Of a stretch of 64,000 bases of DNA, positions 43,584 through 54,145 are shown one piece after another. This DNA comes from Strongylocentrotus purpuratus. Its lineage: Eukaryota; Echinodermata; Echinoidea; Camarodonta; Strongylocentrotidae. A program made the translations under genes and the position numbers. The DNA lies in the NCBI RefSeq assembly GCF_000002235.5, contig NW_022145558.1, positions 2,046,001-2,110,000 on the forward strand, in the 5' to 3' direction. Below the pieces are notes generated by a model, which was given only the letters and a program-made list of their open reading frames with translations, had not been told where the DNA came from and made no database searches. Position 1 is the stretch's first letter, and each line of letters begins with the position of its first letter.

Positions 43584-45145
43584 ACTATGTCCCTTTTGCA
43601 GCCAACATCAAATTCTGTAGAACTTTGCAGGAATTATGGATATGTCATGTATGTCCTATCTGTGAAATTTAAACGTTAGCAGTGTCATAATATTCAAATT
43701 ATGCAAGGATATCCCGTTTACCTGCTAGACTTCACTGTCAGACACTATTGAGTGACTGACTGGCTTTTTTCTTCTTTGGTAATAACATACATAACATGAG
43801 CTGTAAATGGTACATGAGCATTTCTCTACATCAGTAACCCTCTTCTTGTAATGGTCAAAATTAAAATGATTGAATCTTTCCGCGGCACAAAACGTACGAC
43901 AATATGGTACAATTGCCTGAAAATCAGACTATTACTTACTGACTTGGTAGCACTTAAGTTGATTCGAAAACTAATAGTCGTTATTTTCCCACTTAAAAAC
44001 ATTTTCAAGCCCCCCTTTTTTTTGGGGGGGGGGAAGTTCTACACTAGTATTATCTTTCAAATGCCGTTGGAATTTAACTTTTCATTTTTTTTTGGCCTGC
44101 AAATGGCCCGAAGCTTTGGGCCATCCTTGATGTTTGCATCAAGAATGCCCCCAGTTTAAACTCTTTTAAGTTCAAATTAAAAAAAAAAAAAAATTTGCGT
44201 GATTATCAAGCGTCAGCTCTCCCTCATTAAATTTATTTAACTCAATAAAAATACGTTGTTATATTTTCATTCATTTTGTACTGCCATCCGTATTCCGGTC
44301 GGTCCGTGTTTTGTTGTGTGTGTTATAGATTAGAGTCCTACCCTCTCTCGTTCCTCGTTTCCCTTCTTTCCCTGTCCCTTGCACTCCTTTTATGTTATGT
44401 CTATTTGGTAATGTATTTGTGCGTTCCCTTATTATTGATATAGTATTTTTGCAATTATAAGTTATAATGTACAAGCCAAGCATTTCAGCAGTCCCCTCCA
44501 CGACCAACCTGTTTTATATGCCTGTTGTACACGGTGGACCAATTACAAATATTTGTTTAAGATTTCATTGTTTTACTTTGTACAAGGCAATCCCATGTAC
44601 TTTATTTTATTTTGTTGGAAATGGAAATAAACGAAACGAAAATACTGTTTTTGACTCGATCGTTACCGCTTAATTGTGTTGATCCAAGCAATAGCCACTA
44701 CATATAAACTCATCGTAATAGAGTTACATAAGATCCTTATATATATTGCAGAAAACGTGATTCTTAGTATATATCATGAACAATTTGACTAAATGTTATT
44801 AGTATTGTGAGAATGATGGCTAGGTACACATTGTCCATATTATGTTCATGAAAATTTATGATGAAAAAAAAAAATAAAAAAATGCAGAAAGCAATAAATC
44901 AAAACAAATCAAAATCGAATCAAATTAGTATGTCATACGTTTCTTAAGTCTATACCTTGGCAACGAAAAGGAACTTTGGCTCTGGTAATGTATGAAACAT
45001 CATCTATTTCGAAGCGGTAGGAAAGTGGATTTAGCATTAAATGAACCTAAAAAGGTCTCTCCGTTGAAGATTTGTTGTTGTTGTCGATGAACGATGAACG
45101 ATTTCAACATTCGGGCAATGTTCGACGGCTTGCATCAACTTTAAA

Positions 45146-46820
45146 GCCCAATGTTCCATGATGGTGCATGATAGGTACCTGCCTGTTCCTGCCACATGCC
45201 ATTTCACCAGACGTTGAAGTACAGACTCATGCAGCCTATATGTCTTTCATTTCATACGGGTTATCCGTGACTTCTACAAAGGGAACTTATTTTACAAGGC
45301 CTTTTGTCCTTATTTTAGTTCCCCTTCTTCCATTTTCGACTGGTAAATTTGGTCTCTTTGATACAGCTCACATGAGTGATTGTTTTTTTGTTTTTGTTTA
45401 ATGTATAATATTGTAATGATCTATTGTTTTTATATGAAGATGGTAATAAATGAACATATGAACATTGAAATCTGATGGAACGAAGCACATTCTATTTTCT
45501 TATATCATTCCACTATGTAAAAACGATTTATATCCGTGTTTCCATATGAATATGTCATTGTACATTTGCTACTGTGCATTATCTTTGTGTGTATATTATT
45601 TTCTATTGTATATTGTTCAAGTGCTTTATGTAATGCCAACAAATTGCATTTCCAAATGGACCAATACAATAAATCTGAATCTGAATTAGTGCAAAGGGAA
45701 TCTGCATTAGATTGATTTCTAGATCATTTTAGCATGGATGCCATGCTTTACCCCCCATAATGCCGTCGAAAGTAACAAAAAACAACAACAATCGTGTCTT
45801 GGTTTGTCTACTACTGCACAATTATAACCCGTATTGATAGGGCGTCATTTTTAAGAACGCTTTTCGGCCTTTTTCCGTCCTTTTCTTTCTCTTGAAATTT
45901 TGTAAGCCTGGGTTGCCAAATGCAGGGCATCTCGAAGCCAAATCTAGTTGCAATATAAGCAATATCTAGTGAATGTTGCAAAATAAACACATTTTCTAGT
46001 GTTCTACACCAACCTATACCGGATTCGTAACATCAGCGGCTTAGCAGTACAACATCGGCCTATACGTAAAGGTATATTTTACAAAGCTTGAATGTCGTTG
46101 GTATCTTATTTCAGAGTTCGTAGAGAATATATAAACTTCATAAAAAGTATCAATAAGTACACATATCTGTATTATTTTGTAGCGTGGACGGAGGAATCTA
46201 ATGTGATCATTTGAAGTGTCAACAAGTAAAGTATAGCAATTCGGACCCGTGCGTTTTTCACCATATACATGACATATATATGCGTAGTTATACTTTGTCT
46301 AATTCTGATATTCTTTTATTAATGTAGAACGCTGCGAGAGAAAAAAAAAGTTTCTGTAAAATTCAGGTTTTTCTCAATCCGCCCAACACCAGCTTAACGA
46401 TTAAAAACCCTCTAAGGTTCAAGTAAAGCATACCATAGCTAAATGTATAAATATAGTTCGGTATTTAGATTTAAGGGTTTTCAATTATTTCCTGAATTTC
46501 ATTATGATTCATACATAAATGTGAAATCTTGTTAAAGTGACTCGGTAACATCGTTGAAGATCGATGAAAAAACTGCTTTTTTTGTATGAAATGTTACTTA
46601 TCATATTCCTTCTATCGTACTTACCCTCTAACATGCAAAATATCCTGAACAAATCCTCAAACCACAAAGATATTTATGGTTTTATTTGAAGGCGTCACTA
46701 GTGTGCGCCACCCTCTAACAGTAAATTCTCCCAACCATTTTCGAATTTTCCCATAAAAAATAAGACATAAGACAGGCTTTTAAGTATCTTTCAACACTTT
46801 TTCAACCAGGATTGTTCTCC
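45146..46820. other. Intergenic; fragments of the segmental repeat and LINE-like 3' ends
   Basis: 45165-45290 and 45690-45735 resemble parts of 42395-42560 and 51650-51810. 45430-45460 and 45640-45690 end with 'aataaatgaacatatgaac' and 'caataaatctgaatctgaatt', typical of LINE 3' ends. No gene supported. Confidence 0.45.
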
Positions 46821-46822
46821 AA

Positions 46823-47490
46823 ATGAATGTACTTACACCAAGTTCAGAAATGTTCTCAAAACTCAAGTGGATGAACATGGAAATACGTTGGCAATTCCAG
46901 AAATGTAAACTTATGTTCGATATTGTAAACGGTATTTCCCCCTCATATCTTCAAGATATGTTTACTCAGTCTGCAGCAGCACATCGTTATAGCACTAGAA
47001 TCGCTGATACTCGTGGATTAGTCATCCCCAAAGTTAAAACTGAAAATGGTAGAAGGGCCTTTTCTTTTGAGGGTGCAATGACATGGAACAACCTCCCTTG
47101 TGAGGTACGAAATGCCCAAACCAAGCAGTCCTTTTGCACCAGTTATTTTAGAAAAATGTAAATATAACCCAAGTATACACGCAAATACGTAGCCTCTATC
47201 ACAAACTTCAATATTTAGTAATTACCAATTGCAGATCACTGTATCTATATTTAGACACACTGTCACTACAATGTAATTTTGTTTCTTCTCGAAAAAAAAT
47301 TTATGTATGATTTTCTTGATGACTTGATTTTTGGGGGATTTGTTTTGTTTACTTGCTGAGTTTAAATTTACATTTGAGATTTAATCTGTATTCTTTCTGG
47401 TATGTTTACTACTCACCATGTGATGATGTTTTCATGTATATGTTTTTTTTTAAATATGTATTTTATGTTATGCAGGGCCCCCAAGAATAA
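46823..47490 (+). pseudogene. LINE 3' fragment: RT C-terminus plus 3' UTR
   Basis: 46823-47161 encodes 112 residues including KCKLMFDIVNGISPSYL, HRYSTRIADTRGLVIPKVKT, RRAFSFEGAMTWNNLP and TKQSFCTSYFRKM. These match the common LINE C-terminal pattern (L.IVNG.APSYL ... R.AFS..GP..WN.LP ... F). The following sequence to about 47490 (ending 'gcagggcccccaagaataac') looks like its 3' UTR. The 5' part is absent. Confidence 0.75.
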
Positions 47491-47514
47491 CAATATTTTA
47501 ATTCATTGTTTTGT

Positions 47515-47825
47515 GACGATTTACATTCACCTAAAATGTAATTAAATTGTAATAATATATATAGTTGGGAGAATTAAGGAATCAATCTTCAGATCAGTTT
47601 TTCCAAATTTGTATTATTAGTAAGCTGTGTTAGGGTCCGCTTGGACTAGGACAGCTAGAGACAGAAGAGAATGGAAATTTTATGAGGAGGGCTTTGTCCA
47701 ACGCCTGGATGAACTATAGCCTGATAGATATATAGATAGGGTCCTTTTTCACCCAAACTTTCAGATTATATTTAATTGAAGTCTCTCATTTGAACAATGT
47801 TACCAAGTCCCTGAATATAAGGTAA
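47515..47825 (-). repeat. Inverted copy of the 11188-11450 repeat, with a LINE tail inside
   Basis: Matches 11188-11450 in reverse complement. 47625-47740 is an insertion reading like a LINE C-terminus (tagagacagaagagaatggaaa..) and ending in 'gatagatatatagatag'. Confidence 0.6.
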
Positions 47826-49185
47826 AGTGTCATAAACCGAAGCCAAAATATTGTTTCTATTTTGTATGCTTCGGTTATATGGCTGTCTGGGTTGTATCAA
47901 AGCAGAACGAAGTTTAATGCCCAAATGTGGACATGCTTACACTCCAAATAGTTTTCCATTGTAATTTTACTCTAAAGAATCCATTTGACAAACATGTTTT
48001 TGAGCTTCAAACCACCCACGCTCTACAGGTTACAATCAGTGATCATATTTTTTGGTAAATGTAAAACCTACCAGCGTGAACTTCATTACAAATGATTTCA
48101 ATCAAGGTACGTTTCTTTTCAGAACGTTCCTTTCAAACGGGTTTTTATTTCTCCTGTTACCTTAGTTACAGCCCCAGTCGGCGTATGAATATACTGTGAC
48201 ATGATATAAAGAGTATGCCAGTCCGTATACCATGACTAATGGGGATCAGAGATAGATTTGTGTGGTTTCCAGGCAAAGTCACTTTTTTGTTTCTCTCTCT
48301 CGTTGGGCTGCGAGCAAGGTTACTTGTAGAATATTCAAATGTAGGAAGGTTATTTGGTCTTCAACTTAACACAACCAGCCGCCATCCTATACATGATGTA
48401 ATAATGACATAATTATTTCATGGCTTTATCAATTTTAAAGAATATTAGAATAATCCCTCTTACACGTCAACATGGTCAATCAGACCATGGCGTTCATACC
48501 AATGATCTACTTTAATCACAATATTTAAGTCGATTCACCCTTCCGCTACAAGTCAAGACAATTATTTACCCACAATATTTTTGGCAGACCGTATAATATA
48601 ATAAGTGATGCAGGAATACCATCTTGAAAGGAATATCAAAAGGACGTCTGGATTCGCTGATTGTTTGCTTGGTGTGTTTGGAAGAGCAAACAACAAATTT
48701 CCTGTACAATCTACCCACGCACCCACCCACACATTCTCTTTTTTTGTTTTTCCGTAATATGTATTCTTATTATCATTCAATACTAGAACAATACAAATAA
48801 TTCTTCAAAATATAATTCTTTTTCATCATAGTAACATAATTCTATTAATTTAATGCAAGTACAATTCCCAAAATGCGAAAGATTTTTTGGAATGAAAACA
48901 GTTATAAAATGAAACAAATTATAATCCCGTCCCTTACTTACCAACCCCAAACAAAACACCACCCCGCACATCCAAAATAGCACACACACCCACTTCCCAG
49001 AGCAATGAGTTCATCTTCACGCACACTCACAACCACCATGGCTGGAAACCAAAATGTTAAAGAAGAGAAAAAGCAAGGCTATAGACCTACATTACGCTTC
49101 GATATTTTTTCTGCTTCATTCGAATTTCATGAATGTTTTCTTAAACACTGTGGGGCAATTATCGTTGAGTTAAAGTTCCTAATCA

Positions 49186-50651
49186 GGTGGGCTGAATGTC
49201 ATACAGACCACCTTATGTTTTAAATCGCCTTTATTATTATTCTTTATTCTTTTTTTTAATTTTTTATTTAGACCCACTTTTTTGTTTGCAAGATAAGTTA
49301 AAAATGGCTCAATCAAATGCCTTGAAATTTGGTACAAATATGTATAGGCATATAGAGAAAACATGGTCAGGTTTTCAACCTTGACCTTCACTGATGACGT
49401 CATCTAGGCGTCATTTTGTGAATATTAACTCATGATTATATCTTCATAACCAAAAGTTATTTGTCATTCATATTTATCATGATCAAGGTCAATATCCGTC
49501 TGGTCTATTTCAGGTAAAAAAAAAAAACGCGCGTGCGCGTACGTCCGCGCGCAAAATTTTAAAATGCTCAAAATCGTCTTAAATTTTGTTTGCATACGTT
49601 TCAGGGGGGTGTTTCACAAAGATCCTAAGTTGAACTTAACTCTAAGTTGGACTTAAAACTTATGGACAGCCATTGGAGTCTTTAAATGAAATATATTCAA
49701 AAGCAGAAATTCAAGTATTTTAGACTTTTTATTAATTCAACATCCAGAACATGAAATCTCCTTGATGATAGACAATATGAATGATTTGAATAAACAATTA
49801 ATGCCTTTCAAAATAACTTTTACAAAATATTTTCAAAGATGCTAATGGCTTTCCATAATTTTTAAGTCCAACTTAGAGATAAGTTCAACTTAGGATCTTT
49901 GTGAAACACCCCCCTAGGTCCTTTTAAGCATTTTATAAAAAATCGCGCACACGCGCATGCGCGCGCGTTTTTGCGCGTAACACCATTACATAACATAGAA
50001 TCACCATTTTTTCTTCATGATATTTCCCATATTTTTTTCGAACAATATGATACCATGTTTATCTCTTTATGACCATTGAGAACAAGATGAGCGTCCATTC
50101 AAGATAAATGTCCGTGCGCGCGAGCTCTTGTAATACATAGCATTTATGGGCAAAACCATGCCTATACAAATTCCATTATAGCTCTTTGGGATGGAACTGG
50201 ACCCCAATTTTTTTCTTCATATTTTGATAGAGAATGAGTCGGAAATATGATTGATTTTCTCATTTGGCTATTAAAAATATTCTGACATCATCATAATGGC
50301 CTTCGAACTAAAAATACGAATTTGCATATTATGAAGTCAGCATATTTATGGAAAATTGATTGTATCTCTGTAAATATTACTTGATTTTCTTCGAAATTTC
50401 GATATCTTGTAGCTAAGACGATTTTCTACAAGCTCAGTATTCATCATTTTTCATTTTGATGACGTTATCATAGTGAAAATTTCGATTAAAGGCCTCATGT
50501 CAGAAATTTCATAATTTGCGTGTTATGCCTATAGAAGGTGAATTTCGTTCACGTCATGAATCTAAATGATATTGTTTTTTAAGAATGTTTAAGCATTATC
50601 TCGCTTTTTTTTGCTCTATTTTGTCTCAAATTTTAGTTGACCAGCCCACCT
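49186..50651. mobile_element. Candidate 1.45-kb insertion in copy 2
   Basis: AGGTGGGCTG (49186-49195) and CAGCCCACCT (50642-50651) are exact 10-bp inverted ends around DNA absent from copy 1. It includes two CG-alternating tracts (49528-49556, 49945-49980) and a nested MITE. No ORF of note; the superfamily is unknown. Confidence 0.5.
49604..49914. mobile_element. MITE with GGGGGGTGTTTCACAAAG ends
   Basis: About 55-bp inverted arms: 49604-49660 (gatcctaagttgaacttaa) and 49858-49914 (ttaagtccaacttagagataagttcaacttaggatc). Nested in the 49186-50651 block. Target duplication unclear. Confidence 0.85.
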
Positions 50652-51194
50652 ATACTTGTTCCAAACAAGTATTACATGTCTAGTTTTAGTATTCATTTCC
50701 TTAGGTGTAGATACTAATAAAGAAACACATGTATCAAAACCATAATAAAACTAAACTCGAATGTACAAATTCAAAACATAATCAAATAGTTACTGGAAAA
50801 CCAAAGCCTGTCACACCCTTAAAGGGATACGGTAACTTTGTCTGAGATCCTTAAAACAAAATCCTTGATTTAGCTCATGCTGCAGTCATAATTATAAACA
50901 TTTAGGTCATTAAGGAATTCCATGACTTTTACAAGCCGATTGCCTATTTAATTATCAAGATATTTATAATTGTGTTTTCATTTTGTGTTTTCGTAACGGT
51001 TTTCGAACCACTACAGTCTATTGGGAAAAATAAGTATGGTAAAACCGGTGACTCAAAAGTTTTTAATCTTTTGAGGCACTCCATGATCATTTTGAAGCGC
51101 AGTTTTTTTTAGGTCTTCAATATACACCATATCACAGACACTGATAACACATAGGTTCATGCATCTCAGATTAAATATGGTTGAACGATGCTTT

Positions 51195-51268
51195 TAACAT
51201 CCCCCCCAAAAAAAAATAAAAAAAAATAAAAATAAAAAAAAAAAAAAAAAAAAAAATAAATAAATAAC
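51195..51268. repeat. A-rich tract
   Basis: Long poly-A with T interruptions (aaaataaaaaaaataaaaat), following a C-run. Confidence 0.9.
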
Positions 51269-52061
51269 ATGTTTACATTTTTAACAGAAAATTTGGAATT
51301 TTCTAGATTCGCTAGTGTAGTAGATTTAAGTGATTGAATTGTGGGAAAAGTACTCAGATGCAATGACAAGTGATTAATGTTAAATCCCCCTCCCCCCCCC
51401 CCCGAATCGTCGTTTAAAGCAGTTTATTTTCTGTCTAGGAAAATACAAAGGTTTCCGCTTGTGGAGTGTTATACTGCCCAGGCCACTTTATCACATGATA
51501 CTATTTGCGTCACAATGCCCACAGGACCGACTCACTAAGCAAGAGATATGTATTCTTTTGTTTGGTTGATAAGCTCGACTAGTTATTTTTATTTTCCTCT
51601 GGTTTCATTTTTGGACCACATGATCCAGCTGACTCAGTGCATTATGTACCTGCTCAAAGCCATGTTACCCATATGTTGACATACAGACTCACGCAGCCTA
51701 TGTCTTTCATTTAATATGGGTTATTCGTCACTTCTACATGGACATGTGATCGAACTAAGCACATAGTAAGTACAAAGGGAAGCTGCATTAGATTGATTTC
51801 TAGACCATTTTCTTCGACACACTGCATGTTTTGGCATCTGTCACGCCGGATCCATGACCTAGAGACAAATTATCCTCCTATCTTGGGGAATACATTATAA
51901 ACGCTTTTATAACATGTTCTAGAAGAGACCTCTCATGTCATTTGTTGCCAGTTACTTGTATTTGAGATGTGTAAGATTATGTGTAAATCCTTTTAGCTCG
52001 GCTATAATTGGATAAATATATCTGAGGAGAGGTTTGGTTTATCCAAGAGATAGCCGCTATA

Positions 52062-52218
52062 TAGTGTGTCCCAGAAAAATATGTATCACATGAGTTGCAT
52101 CAAAATAAAGAGGGGGATCTAAGCTTTACAAATATGTGTCATCTATTAATTATAATTGCGATTAAGTTATGATAAAACATCGATTATTCACGGTTTCGTT
52201 TTTTTCTGGGACGCACTG
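52062..52218. mobile_element. Mariner/Tc1-type MITE, 157 bp
   Basis: The left end TAGTGTGTCCCAGAAAAA and right end (reverse complement) CAGTGCGTCCCAGAAAAA are flanked by TA (52060-52061, 52219-52220). Confidence 0.85.
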
Positions 52219-52647
52219 TATAAGCTCCTCGGAATGTATTACATACAATCCATGTATATATTACAGAAACCCTTATCCTAAGTATATATCATAAACGATT
52301 CGACTAAATGTTATTAATATTTTGAGAAGGATGAAAAGGTGGACTTTACCCGCATTAGCATGTCTTAAGTTTATTAAGTCTATACCTGGGCAAGGATAAG
52401 GCATTTTGGCTCTGTTAATGTACGGAATATCATCTTGTTCGAAGCGGTTCCCCAATAATCCACGGCAGAAAATTGCACTTTGCATTTAATGAACATTAAA
52501 AAAGGTCTTTCCGTTGAAGATTTGTTGTTGTTGTTGTTGTTGAACATGGTAACAATTCGCGATCTCATGTCATTAGAGAACAATTTCAACATTCGGACAA
52601 TGTTGGGCGATTTGCATATTAACCTCTAGATCCCAATGTACCATAAT

Positions 52648-52960
52648 CAGGCGCGTACGCAGGGGGGGGGGGGGGGGTGGGTTTTAAACCACCCCTTGAG
52701 TTTTTTATGTGTATGTTTTGTATATGTTTATGGGGAATCCCCCCCTTTGAGTTTGTTGTTTTAAAAAAAAAATGATAAAAATAAAAAAATAAAAATAAAT
52801 AAATTTAAATTATACCAATGGCTGACCTAAAAAAGGTGACCTACCCCCCCCCAACGGTACAAAATGTCAAATTTTCAAATTTCGATACACACACACACAC
52901 AAAAAAAAAAAATCCTCTTACCCCCCCCCCCCCCCCCCTCCCCCCCCCCCCCGCTTATTT
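52648..52960. mobile_element. Truncated hAT-like element end plus homopolymer tracts
   Basis: CAGGCGCGTACGCAGG at 52648 resembles the left end at 20813; no matching right end was found. The region holds G, A, (CA)n and a very long C run (52918-52952), prone to sequencing or assembly error. Confidence 0.55.
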
Positions 52961-53309
52961 AGCGGCTGGCTGAGTCGTTGTTATTACAGTGTCCTCTTAC
53001 ATTTTCGTAATTATTGGGTTGAACGCGGGTTACAGTAACATATTTCCTCTCCGACGTAAATTTCACGTGAATGAAGAACATGATTCATCTCCAGTCAGCC
53101 TCTTAATATTCACGTGAATTTCACGCAGATATTTTGACTAAAACTATCACTAACGCTTCACGTGTTTCTGTGACGCGATTCTAAAACTTGTAAAGAATGT
53201 GATAATTTCTTTTATGAAGATGTAATTTCATAACCAAACAAAAACGGGAGTATAAGGTTTACAAACCATGGTCGTAATTTAGTGTACATGTGATTTATAA
53301 GTGACCTAG

Positions 53310-53759
53310 GGTACGTTTATACTCAGCTTTTTCTGGCCAGAATGAGGCATTTGTTACGCGTTTAGTTCAAAACACGGTTGCGTCCTTACTCATTTTTGTA
53401 GAATCACAGAAAAACGGCGATCGTAATCGCCGATCCTAAACTCACAAAAAGGTGCGTTTTGGATCGGCGATTCTGGGGAAGCATAAACGCATAATCATTT
53501 TTAAACGCGTTTAAATGTGGTCAACATAGCATGCGCAGTGCAGACTCTGCACTGCACTTCTCTGGCTCCTCCAGGTATGATCCTTGCTCTGAGCCAGAAT
53601 CATGCCTGGATGAGCCAGAGAAGTGAGCCTGAATCATGCCTGGAGGAGCCAGAGAAGTGAGCATAAACAGTACACCGTGGAACTGCGATTCGATAAGTGT
53701 TTACGATGAGCGTTTAAAATCGCTCATTCTGCCTTCAAAATTGAGCATAAACGTACACC
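53310..53759. mobile_element. Foldback-like MITE, 450 bp, with TAG flanks
   Basis: The left end GGTACGTTTATACTCAG and right end GAGCATAAACGTACACC are inverted, with TAG on both sides (53307-53309, 53760-53762). Internally, a 'gagccagagaagtgagc' segment is tandemly repeated (53600-53665) and mirrored at 53550-53575. No ORF. Confidence 0.75.
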
Positions 53760-54145
53760 TAGTGCAAGAAACGTGTTTACACAATCACGTAAATGTCAAG
53801 TGTTTGAAGAACGTAAATCTGTTTAAGTCGATACCTTGATATTGACGTAATTTTTACGTTAATTTGTTTATTGGGTTTCCACCCAATTTTAAATATGTAC
53901 CTCACCACTGACTGACTTTGCGAAAATGTTTATATGTTCATTTTTCTAGGTTTTTTGGTGATAACATAATGTCAGCTTCCAGTTGTCACTAGGAATGTGG
54001 CAGAAGAATGAAAGATACAGCGTGAAGTGAAAAATGAAATAACAGATTGTGATCGATTCATGAACTTGTACAGTACCTCAGGAGCAAGGAAAGACCCCCC
54101 CCAAAAAAAAAGGGCTTCGCCAAAGCTCTGATCAACAGAGATAGT
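53760..54145. other. Upstream region of the ankyrin gene
   Basis: No promoter recognised. If exon 1 of the gene lies outside the window or is non-coding, this is intron. Confidence 0.4.

Larger units (their letters stand above)
40150..45145 (+). repeat. Segmental duplication, copy 1
   Basis: Collinear with 47885-52645: 40150-41110 to 47890-48430, 41118-41200 to 49110-49175, 41910-42035 to 50700-50820, 42060-42830 to 51300-52040 and 44720-45145 to 52245-52640. Within this copy 40318-40450 is duplicated at 40606-40745. Copy-specific insertions include LINE and hAT-like MITE sequences at 43014-43591. 45165-45730 looks like a trace of a third copy. No conserved coding frame was found. Confidence 0.75.
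47885..52645 (+). repeat. Segmental duplication, copy 2
   Basis: Collinear with copy 1 (40150-45145); block coordinates are given there. Copy-specific insertions are a roughly 1.45-kb block at 49186-50651 and a mariner-type MITE at 52062-52218. Its right end is cut by a hAT-like end at 52648. Confidence 0.75.

Noticed and set aside
52918..52952. Very long C run as a functional element
   Set aside because: Homopolymer at a decayed hAT-like end; length may be unreliable in sequencing, so no function is inferred.
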